Shown here in pieces: positions 28,324-35,701 of a stretch of 64,000 nucleotides of DNA. Below the pieces are notes generated by a model, which worked only from the letters and a program-made list of their open reading frames with translations, ran no database searches and was not told the DNA's origin. The first letter of the stretch is position 1; every line of letters starts with the position of its first letter. A program made the position numbers and the translations under genes. The DNA comes from Desulfurobacterium sp. TC5-1 (lineage in GTDB: Bacteria > Aquificota > Aquificia > Desulfurobacteriales > Desulfurobacteriaceae). The stretch lies in the NCBI RefSeq assembly GCF_000421485.1, contig NZ_ATXC01000001.1, forward strand, positions 1 through 64,000, read 5' to 3'.

Positions 28324-29257
28324 TGATATTTTAAATACACTTGCGGGTAAGTTCAGACAGATAGGCTTTCCTTCTGAAATTATAGAACAGAGAAAACTTG
28401 GTCTGCTGGTTGATAGAAATAGGGTTCTTGTTAGAGAGCCGGCACCGGGTATTAGGCTTGAGGCAAAAGAAACGGAAAAAGGTGCTGAGGTAAAAGTTTA
28501 TATTGAGCCGGGAACGAAAATAAAAGAGCCTGTTAATGTTTGCTTCACTATGGGTGAAGTTGGAGGTGAGCAGGAAATATCAACGGAGATTCTTGTTGGT
28601 GAGGACGCTGATGTTACGTTTAAGGTTTACGGCGTTGTTGCGGACGGTTTAACGGTAAACCACAGGGCAAGAACAAAGGTTATCGTTAAGAAAAATGCAA
28701 AGTTTGTTTACGATGATGAACACTACTATGGAGAAAATTCTTCTATCGTTTTAAGAAACTATACAGAGGCAGAGATAGAAGAGGGAGCTTACTATTTTTC
28801 TTCGTTTAAAAGAGCAAAGGGAAGAGTTGGAGATGCAGAGATAACTTTAAAGGCAACCGTTGGTGATAGGGCGACGGCGGTTTTTGAAACCAAGCTTCTT
28901 GGAAAGAAAGATGATAAAATAAAAGTGACCGATATTATCAATCTTGAAGGTGAAGAATCGAGGGGAATTTCAAAAAGCCGCATTATAGCCCTTGATAAAA
29001 CGTACGCTGAGTTTGTAGGTGAAACTTACGGAAATGGTTCTTACAGCCGCGGACATATAGACTGTTCAGAAGTTATCAGGGGAAAAGACGTGGTTTTAAA
29101 AGCTGTTCCTATTGTTGTTGTAAACAACGAGACTGCAAAGGTTACTCATGAAGCGGCGATAGGAAGTCTTGATAAAAAGCAGCTTGAGACGCTTATGGCC
29201 AGGGGACTTTCCGAGGATGAAGCAGTTGACGTTATTGTCCAGGGAATGTTGAGGTAA
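28316..29257 (+). CDS. sufB: SufB/SufD-family Fe-S scaffold protein (short, SmsB-like)
   Basis: The protein (313 aa) has the right-handed beta-helix core of SufB/SufD: EPGTKIKEPVNVCFTMGE, VILVGEDADV-like steps, NETAKVTHEAAIGSLDKKQLETLMARGLSEDEAVDVIVQGML at the C-terminus, the last stretch being the SufC-binding end. It is much shorter than classic SufB (about 480 aa) and is the only SufB/D in the operon. A SufC plus one short SufB matches the ancestral two-gene SMS arrangement known mainly from archaea and deep-branching anaerobes. ATG 28316 follows GGAGGGG. Confidence 0.9.
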   Translation: MNNDILNTLAGKFRQIGFPSEIIEQRKLGLLVDRNRVLVREPAPGIRLEAKETEKGAEVKVYIEPGTKIKEPVNVCFTMGEVGGEQEISTEILVGEDADVTFKVYGVVADGLTVNHRARTKVIVKKNAKFVYDDEHYYGENSSIVLRNYTEAEIEEGAYYFSSFKRAKGRVGDAEITLKATVGDRATAVFETKLLGKKDDKIKVTDIINLEGEESRGISKSRIIALDKTYAEFVGETYGNGSYSRGHIDCSEVIRGKDVVLKAVPIVVVNNETAKVTHEAAIGSLDKKQLETLMARGLSEDEAVDVIVQGMLR

Positions 29258-29268
29258 ATGAAAATCAG

Positions 29269-29296
29269 TTGCATTTAATGTGTTCTGGCATATATT
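29269..29296 (+). promoter_or_regulatory. Promoter of the superoxide reductase gene
   Basis: TTGCAT (29269-29274), a 16-base spacer and TATATT (29291-29296), about 40 bases before the ATG, so the gene can be expressed apart from sufCB. Confidence 0.5.
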
Positions 29297-29335
29297 TTAA
29301 ATAGCAGATTAAAACCGTAATTAAAGGAGGAGAAG

Positions 29336-29671
29336 ATGAAAGTTTTTGGTCCGGAGCCTGAAGGGAAAAGAAAACATACTCCTGTAATTGAAGCACCTGC
29401 AAAGGTAAAGAAAGGTGAATGGTTTGATGTTAAAGTTGTAGTTGGAAAAGACATTGCCCATCCGAACACCAAAGAGCACTGGATACAGTTTATTTCTCTT
29501 TGGGCTGATGATTTTATAGTTGGAAGAGTTACGCTTGAACCTGAAGTTGCTGCGTCAGAAGTTACATTTAAAGTTAAACTTGAAAAGGATGCAGTTTTAA
29601 CAGCTCAGGCTTACTGCAACCTTCACGGTCTCTGGCACAGCGAAGAAGTTAAGGTGGAAGTTGAAGAGTGA
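29336..29671 (+). CDS. Superoxide reductase (neelaredoxin type, class II)
   Basis: This 111-aa enzyme reduces superoxide to hydrogen peroxide without making oxygen, the usual defence of anaerobes. The iron ligands can be read: His14 (KHTP), His42 (AHPN), His48 (EHWI), Cys94 and His97 (YCNLHGLW). It has no N-terminal rubredoxin-like desulforedoxin domain, so it is class II. AAGGAGG precedes the ATG. The peroxide made here could be removed by the peroxiredoxins at 35.1 and 53.8 kb. Confidence 0.95.
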   Translation: MKVFGPEPEGKRKHTPVIEAPAKVKKGEWFDVKVVVGKDIAHPNTKEHWIQFISLWADDFIVGRVTLEPEVAASEVTFKVKLEKDAVLTAQAYCNLHGLWHSEEVKVEVEE

Positions 29672-29674
29672 TTC

Positions 29675-29693
29675 AGCGGGGGAAATCCCCGCT
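29675..29693. terminator. Hairpin between convergent genes
   Basis: AGCGGGG pairs with CCCCGCT around a 5-base loop; a broken T-run follows on the plus side. It separates the superoxide reductase gene from the convergent NifX-like gene. Confidence 0.55.
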
Positions 29694-29698
29694 TCTGT

Positions 29699-30052
29699 TT
29701 AAAAATGAGAGTAGGATATTTTGATTTTTCCCTTAATGAAAAGTTCAACTGCTTCCTCTATTGTATTTACCTCGGGGGGTATTCTGTAAACCGCAATTTT
29801 CTTCATTAAAAGTTTTAGAAATGGTGTTTCTGCTATCTCTTTTGTAAGCAGTCCTTCAATGCCGTTTTCACAGAGAAGGTCAGCGGCATTTTTTCCTTCC
29901 GTGCAGCCGATGCTGCATCCGCCGCAGGCATAGATATTCTTTATGACTTCTATTTTCCCGGTTTCAGTGTCAACTTTCAAAAATGCTGGAGATGTTCCAA
30001 AGGAATAAAGAAGCTTTTCTCCAGTTATGTCTGTAGGTATTGCGACTATCAT
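29699..30052 (-). CDS. NifX/NifB-type (dinitrogenase iron-molybdenum cofactor) domain protein
   Basis: The 117-aa protein has the small alpha/beta domain of the NifX/NafY/YedF group: IVAIPTDITGEKLLYSFGTSPAFLKVDTETG at the start, DLLCENGIEGLLTKEI in the middle. An added ACGGCSIGC cysteine cluster replaces the plain linker of the family and may hold metal or Fe-S. No nitrogenase genes are present, so a general metal-cofactor or redox role is more likely. AGGAG lies six bases before the ATG. It diverges from csoR, so both share the control region 30053-30219. Confidence 0.78.
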   Translation of the reverse strand: MIVAIPTDITGEKLLYSFGTSPAFLKVDTETGKIEVIKNIYACGGCSIGCTEGKNAADLLCENGIEGLLTKEIAETPFLKLLMKKIAVYRIPPEVNTIEEAVELFIKGKIKISYSHF

Positions 30053-30156
30053 TTTTTTCTCCTGTGAAAAAAGGTTTTTATAAAAAATAGATAGAAATAG
30101 TATTAACTTCCTTGACTTTAATCAAACATTCAAACTTGATTATTGTCTTTATATGC

Positions 30157-30185
30157 TTGACATTTTATTCTGCGGTCATTATACT
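30157..30185 (+). promoter_or_regulatory. Near-consensus promoter of the csoR operon
   Basis: TTGACA (30157-30162), exactly 17 bases, TATACT (30180-30185). The start of transcription would fall at about 30192, inside the adjoining operator. Confidence 0.75.
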
Positions 30186-30201
30186 ATACCCCGTAGGGTA
30201 T
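30186..30201. promoter_or_regulatory. CsoR-family operator
   Basis: ATACCCCGTAGGGTAT is a perfect 6-bp inverted repeat (ATACCC / GGGTAT) around a 4-base centre, the classic form of CsoR/CstR operators. It abuts the -10 box, so bound repressor would block transcription of its own gene and the Fe-S protein gene. Confidence 0.75.
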
Positions 30202-30219
30202 GCAAACTGGAGGAAAAGA

Positions 30220-30498
30220 ATGATAAAATCCGACGTAAACGAGGAAAAGAAAAGAGTAATCCGGCGGTTAAGAAGAATAGAAGGACAGATCAGGGGACTT
30301 CAAAGAATGATAGAAGAGGGGGAACACTGTGAGGATGTTCTCATTCAGCTTTCGGCTGTTAAAAGTGCCATAGAATCTCTTTCTGTTGCAGTTATGGAAT
30401 CCTATTTAAAACACTGTTTCGTTAAAGAAGGCATTATACATCCGGAAAAAAAACAGGAGCTTGAGCAGGCTCTTAAGGTTTTAAAACGTCTAAAGTAA
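30220..30498 (+). CDS. CsoR/CstR-family transcriptional repressor
   Basis: ATG 30220 has GGAGG six bases upstream; the longer frame would cross the promoter and operator. The 92-aa all-helical protein opens with the family stretch RRLRRIEGQIRGLQRMIEEG. The two sensor cysteines are kept, Cys37 and Cys66, 29 apart as in copper CsoR, but the His that binds Cu(I) four residues before the second Cys is Tyr62 here. That is the pattern of persulfide sensors such as CstR rather than copper sensors. It lacks the N-terminal His of RcnR. It is cotranscribed with the 1030-aa Fe-S protein (12-base gap). Confidence 0.88.
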   Translation: MIKSDVNEEKKRVIRRLRRIEGQIRGLQRMIEEGEHCEDVLIQLSAVKSAIESLSVAVMESYLKHCFVKEGIIHPEKKQELEQALKVLKRLK

Positions 30499-30510
30499 AA
30501 GGAGGAAGAG

Positions 30511-33500
30511 ATGAGTTACATCTCAGTTCTGAAGGAAACATTTAAGGAAAACTTTGCCAATGACAAATTAAATAAGATTGCCTACGGCCACGACCTTGGC
30601 GAATTCCCGCCTCCGGTAAAGAAAATGATGGGTATCAGGGAACCTGATGCCGTGGTCAGAATTTTGTCTGAGGATGACGCCAGAAAACTTATAGAGCTTT
30701 CTAAAAAATACGGCTTTCATATTGTTCCGAGAGCTAAAGCTTCTTCTGGTTACGGTGGCGTTTTACCCGTTACAGAGGATACCGTTGTTGCTGATCTTGC
30801 GTGGATGAAAGAGATAATAAAAATAGATAAAGAGAATCTCACTGCTACTGTTCAACCTGCAGTTGTCTGGAAGGAGCTTGACGAAGAGCTTAAAGCGAGA
30901 GGTTTAACGTTAAGGCTTTACCCTTCAAGCTATCCTTCTTCCACTGTTGGTGGATGGCTTGCTCAGGGTGGTGCAGGTATCGGTAGCTATGAGTACGGCT
31001 GGTTTAAAGAAAATGTTGTATCTGCGAGAGTGGTTCTGCCTAACGGGGAGGTTCGGGTTTTTGAAGGGCAGGAACTTCTTGATTATGTTGCCGATGCTGA
31101 AGGTATTACAGGAATTATTACAGAGATAACGATTAAAGTAAGGCCTCTTGAAGAAGAGAGAGTAAAGGTAATTGCCTTTGATGATGAAGATGGAATTGGT
31201 AATGCGATTAATTTCCTCTTTGACAATAATGTCCCCGTGTGGAGTGTGTCTTTTATAAACCCTGCGGCATGTCACGTTAAAAATATTTTTCCTCCTCCTG
31301 CGCCCCACGGACATCCAGAGCCCGAGCACAGACCGACACTTCCGGAGAAATACATGCTTATTCTTGCCTATCCTGCTTCAAGAGAGAAAGAGGTAGGTGC
31401 GGCGATTGATTACATGGTTCAAAACTTTAAGGGGGAAGTTCAGTCTGAAGAGATAGCTGAACATGAGTGGGAAGAAAGATTCAAACCTATGAAAGTAAAA
31501 AGACTCGGCCCTTCTGTTGTTCCAGCTGAAGTTGTTCTCCCTGCCAAGAATGTTGCTGAATTCCTCAAAAGGATAAAGAAAGAGATTAAGCATCCTGTTG
31601 TTTTTGAAGGGTTTACGGTTAAAGGAGGCACTGTTATTCTTCTTGGTTTTATACCTCACGACATGAGAAAGAAAGACTTCCAGTTTGTTTCCAGCCTTGG
31701 TGTTACCGTTTCAAAAATAGGGAAATCTCTCGGTGGTAGAGCAATTACTCCAGGTTACTACTTTGCCCATGAAGCTGAGAAGATTTTTGGTAAGGAGAGA
31801 ATCCAGAAACTCAGGAAGTTTAAAAAGCAAATAGACCCTAAATCTCTTATGAACCCGTATAAAGTTGTTCAGGCAGGAAAACCTGCAAAAATAATGGCAC
31901 TTGCAAATGCAACGGAACCGATTACAAAGGTTCTTGCCAACATGTCAAGTAAGTGTGACTTGAAGGAGCATTTTGAGAGTAAAAAGGGATTTCCCGGTGA
32001 CATTCTCTGGTATGCTTACTCATGTACCCAGTGTGGTTACTGTGTTGACAACTGTACTCAGTACGGCGGGTATAAATGGGAATCAACGACACCAAGAAGT
32101 AAATGGATATTCTTAAGAGAGCTTGTAGAGGGAAGACTTGAGGAAAGTCAGGAGCTTGTTGACATATTCCTGGGCTGTACTCTCTGCAACTTCTGTGATA
32201 TTGAGTGTCAGATAGATCTTCCTATTCTTCATGCGTGGGACAGGTTGAGAGAAAAATTTGTTCTTAAAGACAAATTTTCTGCTTTTCCTGCTCTTGAGGT
32301 TATGGCGGCCGGACTTAAAAAGGAGAACAACATCTGGGCGGGTCCTTCAAAAGAGAGAGATAAATGGATGCCGGAAGACCTTAAAAAGTACGTTGAGGAA
32401 AACAGAGGAAAGACAGACATCCTCTACTTTGCAGGATGCACCGCGGCTTATGTTGAGCCGGATGTCGGGATCGGTGCTATGAGACTTATGAAAGATGCGG
32501 GCATTAAGTTTACAAACTTTGGTAAGCAGGAGGCCTGCTGCGGTATTCCGATGGTTGTTGCAGGTAGAATGGATCTTGTTGAGAGAATGTTTGACCACCA
32601 TACAAAACTTGCAAAGGAGATGGGAATAAAAACTATAGTTACTTCCTGTCCTTCCTGCTACAAAACATGGAAGATTTACTATCAGGAAATAGCGGAGAAA
32701 AAGGGAGTTGACTATCCTTTTGAAATAAAGCACTTTACAGAGCTTCTCGCAGATGCTGTTAAGGAAGGAAAGCTTGAATTTGAAAGAAAACCGAAAAATA
32801 TAGATGTTGTTACGTATCATGACACGTGTAAACTCGGCAGGAGTATTCCTATTACAGAGCCGCCGAGGGAACTTCTTAAAGCAGTTCCGGGTATTAAGCT
32901 TGTTGAAATGAAACATAACAGGGATAAAACTCTCTGCTGTGGTGGTGCCGGAACGCTTGTTAAAAATCCTGAAGTTGCTCATAAAATTGGTCTTAAGAAG
33001 CTTAAAGAAGCAACAGATGCTGGAGCGGATACTCTTACGACAATCTGTCCTTGTTGTGAATTTAAGATGAGGGTGGATAGAGACTACCTTGTTGAGAAAG
33101 GAAAGTTACCTGAACTTCAAATTGTTGATCTTGCTGCTCTTCTTGCCGATGCTAAAGGTTACGACCTTAAAAGTCCTGAGCCGTGGGTTAGAGAGCTCTG
33201 GGGGACATTTGAGGCTATGATAGCGATAATGGATCCTCCTGGTATGGCAAGATTTATGGCTGACTATCTTCCTGAGATGATAGATGCGATGCCTGAACCA
33301 TACAGGGGTATGATGAAGTTCATGATGTCTGCACCGATGGCTGTGAGAAAAGCCATGTTTGCAGCTATGAAACCGATGATGCCAAAGCTATTCCCGTCAA
33401 TGCTTGATGAGATGATGCCAAAGCTTCTTCCGATATTCCTTAAGGGTATGGAAGAGAGAATACCGATGCCTGACTTTTTAAAGAAGGAAATGCCGGATTT

Positions 33501-33603
33501 AATGCCGGAAGTAATGAAAAATTACATGTCAGGTCATTTACCTCAGATTATCAAACATTTTATGCCTTACATGGAAAGATACATCATGACAGGTAAAGCT
33601 TAA
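30511..33603 (+). CDS. FAD-linked oxidase / 4Fe-4S / double CCG-domain protein with Met-rich tail
   Basis: The 1030-aa protein is a fusion: FAD_binding_4 domain (about 45-215; PSSYPSSTVGGWLAQGG) and FAD-linked oxidase C domain (to about 470), two 4Fe-4S motifs (CTQCGYCVDNC from Cys505; CTLCNFCDIEC from Cys556), then two CCG domains as in HdrB/GlpC (ACCGIPM at about 676; LCCGGAG at about 809). This resembles GlcD-GlcF or D-lactate dehydrogenase fusions. Residues 900-1030 are an unusual tail with 27 Met in 131 residues plus many Pro and basic residues. No signal peptide or TM segment is seen. Its substrate is unknown; control by a CstR-like repressor suggests sulfur chemistry. Confidence 0.85.
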   Translation: MSYISVLKETFKENFANDKLNKIAYGHDLGEFPPPVKKMMGIREPDAVVRILSEDDARKLIELSKKYGFHIVPRAKASSGYGGVLPVTEDTVVADLAWMKEIIKIDKENLTATVQPAVVWKELDEELKARGLTLRLYPSSYPSSTVGGWLAQGGAGIGSYEYGWFKENVVSARVVLPNGEVRVFEGQELLDYVADAEGITGIITEITIKVRPLEEERVKVIAFDDEDGIGNAINFLFDNNVPVWSVSFINPAACHVKNIFPPPAPHGHPEPEHRPTLPEKYMLILAYPASREKEVGAAIDYMVQNFKGEVQSEEIAEHEWEERFKPMKVKRLGPSVVPAEVVLPAKNVAEFLKRIKKEIKHPVVFEGFTVKGGTVILLGFIPHDMRKKDFQFVSSLGVTVSKIGKSLGGRAITPGYYFAHEAEKIFGKERIQKLRKFKKQIDPKSLMNPYKVVQAGKPAKIMALANATEPITKVLANMSSKCDLKEHFESKKGFPGDILWYAYSCTQCGYCVDNCTQYGGYKWESTTPRSKWIFLRELVEGRLEESQELVDIFLGCTLCNFCDIECQIDLPILHAWDRLREKFVLKDKFSAFPALEVMAAGLKKENNIWAGPSKERDKWMPEDLKKYVEENRGKTDILYFAGCTAAYVEPDVGIGAMRLMKDAGIKFTNFGKQEACCGIPMVVAGRMDLVERMFDHHTKLAKEMGIKTIVTSCPSCYKTWKIYYQEIAEKKGVDYPFEIKHFTELLADAVKEGKLEFERKPKNIDVVTYHDTCKLGRSIPITEPPRELLKAVPGIKLVEMKHNRDKTLCCGGAGTLVKNPEVAHKIGLKKLKEATDAGADTLTTICPCCEFKMRVDRDYLVEKGKLPELQIVDLAALLADAKGYDLKSPEPWVRELWGTFEAMIAIMDPPGMARFMADYLPEMIDAMPEPYRGMMKFMMSAPMAVRKAMFAAMKPMMPKLFPSMLDEMMPKLLPIFLKGMEERIPMPDFLKKEMPDLMPEVMKNYMSGHLPQIIKHFMPYMERYIMTGKA

Positions 33604-33608
33604 TAAAC

Positions 33609-33626
33609 GTCCCCCTATTGGGGGAC
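33609..33626 (+). terminator. Hairpin between the Fe-S protein and porin genes
   Basis: GTCCCCC-TATT-GGGGGAC is a 7-bp perfect stem followed by TTTAAAA. It may partly end the csoR operon while allowing some read-through to the porin gene 30 bases on. Confidence 0.5.
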
Positions 33627-33655
33627 TTTAAAACTTAACTTTTCTGGAGGGAAAC

Positions 33656-34876
33656 ATGAGAAGGAAACTTCTAACACTGCTTGCAGTAGCTGTGGTAGCA
33701 GGGGGAATGACTCAAACAGCATTTGCTACCAACGGTGACGACATGATTGGGGTATCACCTGTATCAAGAGCGATGGGTGGTATCGGTGTAGGTATGCCGA
33801 TATGTGCTACAGATGCTCTCTACAGAAACCCTGCATGGATGTCGAAATCTAAAAATTTTGAAGTTAGCTTTGGTTCAACGCTTTTTATGCCTGATGTAAA
33901 GATAACCGCTACTATGGGAAATGCCACTTTAGCAGATGAAACCAGCAAAGCAGACACATTTGTAATTCCTGAGTTTGCGATTACACAGAGACTTAGTGAT
34001 AAACTCGTTTTAGGTGTTGGTGCTTTTGGTGTTTCTGGTATGGGAACAGATTACAGAAATGCAAATGACCCTGCTGGAGTTTTACAGTCAACAAATACCA
34101 ACTTTTCTTTTATGAGAATGATGCCGGGTATTTCTTATCAGCTAACGGATAATATTGCTCTTGGTGCGGCTGTCCATATGACATGGGGTTCTCTTGATAT
34201 GGGGCAGGGATTTTCTCAGGATTTTGGTATTGGAGCAAGCCTTGGTCTTTCTTACGAAACAAATATGTTTACGGCAGGTTTCTCATATATGTCTCCTGTG
34301 AAAATGACTTACAAAAGGGTGTATGATTCAAATGGTGATGGAACATTTGAAGACATGAAACTTGAGCAGCCTCAGGAAGTTGCCGCTGGTGTCGGTGTTA
34401 GGCCCATTGATGGATTAAAGGTTGGTTTTGATGTTAGATGGATTAACTGGGCTGGTGCTGACGGATACAAACAGTTTGGCTGGAACAATCAGGTTGTTTA
34501 CGCTTTAGGTGCTGAGTATCAGGCAACAGAGGCTTTAACTTTAAGAGCCGGTTTTAACTATGCTAAGAGTCCTCTTGATGATTACACTGCAACAGCAGCT
34601 TCGTTTGCACCGAGTGTAAATATTCCCGATTTTGCTGTTCCTTTCCCGGAATATAATGTTGCTGCTCTTAATGCCCTTGGATTTCCTGCCATTACAGAAA
34701 CGCACCTTACACTTGGTGCGGGATATAAGTTTACCAAGCATTTTGCAGTTAATGTAGCTTACGTTCACGCGTTTGAAGGTGATTTTAAAGTTGAAGATAC
34801 CACTGGTTTGGCTCCAACCTATGAAGCTAAAAATTCTCAGGACAGCGTATCCATGGGTCTCCACTGGAACTTTTAA
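33656..34876 (+). CDS. FadL/OmpP1-family outer-membrane transport protein
   Basis: A signal peptide (MRRKLLTLLAVAVVAGGMTQTAFA) is followed by the FadL-type N-terminal hatch (GVSPVSRAMGGIGVGMP, DALYRNPAWM) and a barrel of alternating strands with repeated KLVLGVGAFGVSG, IDGLKVGFDVRWINW-like elements, ending in Phe (GLHWNF). 406 aa. FadL proteins let hydrophobic compounds cross the outer membrane. GGAGG precedes the ATG. Its place after the csoR operon and near a hydrogenase suggests a substrate used in respiration, possibly a hydrophobic sulfur species; that is inference. Confidence 0.85.
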   Translation: MRRKLLTLLAVAVVAGGMTQTAFATNGDDMIGVSPVSRAMGGIGVGMPICATDALYRNPAWMSKSKNFEVSFGSTLFMPDVKITATMGNATLADETSKADTFVIPEFAITQRLSDKLVLGVGAFGVSGMGTDYRNANDPAGVLQSTNTNFSFMRMMPGISYQLTDNIALGAAVHMTWGSLDMGQGFSQDFGIGASLGLSYETNMFTAGFSYMSPVKMTYKRVYDSNGDGTFEDMKLEQPQEVAAGVGVRPIDGLKVGFDVRWINWAGADGYKQFGWNNQVVYALGAEYQATEALTLRAGFNYAKSPLDDYTATAASFAPSVNIPDFAVPFPEYNVAALNALGFPAITETHLTLGAGYKFTKHFAVNVAYVHAFEGDFKVEDTTGLAPTYEAKNSQDSVSMGLHWNF

Positions 34877-34908
34877 TCCTGCGGAACCTCCCTCCTTTTC
34901 TTCTGGAA

Positions 34909-34934
34909 CCCTCCCTTCGGGGAGGGCTTTTTTT
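34909..34934 (+). terminator. Rho-independent terminator of the porin gene
   Basis: CCCTCCC-TTCG-GGGAGGG with a UUCG tetraloop, then C and seven T. Strong and unidirectional. Confidence 0.92.
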
Positions 34935-35026
34935 GGCAATGAGTGATTCTGCTGTTCTATTAACTTTCAGAATTTCTCTTTTGGCTTTAAGTGTAATTTC
35001 TTCCTGTTTTCCTGAGTATGTTTTCC

Positions 35027-35053
35027 GTCACCCTGAGCGTTAGCGAAGGGTCT
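35027..35053. repeat. REP-like intergenic element
   Basis: CACCCTGAGCGTTAGCGAAG (part of the element) is an imperfect palindrome. Very similar intergenic sequences recur in many unrelated bacterial genomes. It sits between the porin terminator and the convergent bcp gene; only one copy was noticed in the window. Confidence 0.4.
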
Positions 35054-35088
35054 ATGAAACTTTTCAGTAACGGTAGAGAGAACTTGAT

Positions 35089-35559
35089 TTAATTATCGCT
35101 TAACTTCTTCAGCATTTCTAAAACCTTCTCAACATGTCCTTTGACTCTTACGTTTTTCCATACATGTACCACTTTTCCTTCAGGATCTATTAAATAGGTT
35201 GTTCTTACCACACCGTAATACTCTTTACCGAATCTTTTCTTGAGTTTCCATACTCCGTATTCTTCAATTACTTTATGTTCCGGATCACTTAGAAGTGTTA
35301 CTTTGAGATTTTTCTTCTCTTTAAATTTTCTGTGGCTTTCCACAGAATCGGGACTTATACCTACGACTTCCGCGTTTAGCTTTTTAAATTCGTCTAACTT
35401 TTCAGTGAATCCTTCTGCCTCTTTTGTACATCCTGGTGTATTATCTTTTGGATAAAAATAGAGAACAACCCATTTCCCTTTAAAGTCTTTTAAGCAGGTC
35501 TCTTTTCCCGTGTCGTCTTTTAAGCAAAAACCTGGTGCTATTTTCCCTGGTTCTACCAT
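35089..35559 (-). CDS. bcp: Thioredoxin-dependent peroxiredoxin, Bcp/PrxQ type
   Basis: Bcp reduces peroxides using thioredoxin. The peroxidatic Cys lies in VVLYFYPKDNTPGCTKEAEGF, normal TGA-free coding. Typical later parts are NAEVVGISPDSVESHRKF and RTTYLIDPEGKVVHVWKNV. The second Cys of the PrxQ motif (CTxxxCxF) is absent here, as the text reads GCTKEAEGF, so it is the 1-Cys-motif variant. ATG 35559 has AGGAGG upstream; the longer frame to 35589 does not add family sequence. 156 aa. Confidence 0.93.
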   Translation of the reverse strand: MVEPGKIAPGFCLKDDTGKETCLKDFKGKWVVLYFYPKDNTPGCTKEAEGFTEKLDEFKKLNAEVVGISPDSVESHRKFKEKKNLKVTLLSDPEHKVIEEYGVWKLKKRFGKEYYGVVRTTYLIDPEGKVVHVWKNVRVKGHVEKVLEMLKKLSDN

Positions 35560-35655
35560 TGATTCCTCCTGTGAATTTCGGTTCGTCATCTTAAAATATA
35601 GGTGAATTTTTTAGACGCTGGTAGAATTTTTAAGATGGGTAGTTAAGTTAAAGTG

Positions 35656-35681
35656 AAAAAAGGGGGGTAGTACTCCCCCCT
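35656..35681 (-). terminator. Terminator of the octaheme cytochrome gene
   Basis: On the minus strand GGGGGG and CCCCCC pair around a 7-base loop and are followed by six T. It lies 20 bases after the stop codon. Confidence 0.85.
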
Positions 35682-35701
35682 CAAAATCATGGAAGTTTAT
35701 G

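Noticed and set aside
29699-30052. Evidence for nitrogen fixation from the NifX-like gene
   Set aside because: Such domains occur in many non-diazotrophs, and no nif structural genes are in the window.
32347-32982. 211-codon minus-strand frame inside the Fe-S fusion gene
   Set aside because: It is the antisense of a well-supported coding region with clear Fe-S motifs and has no start site or family match.
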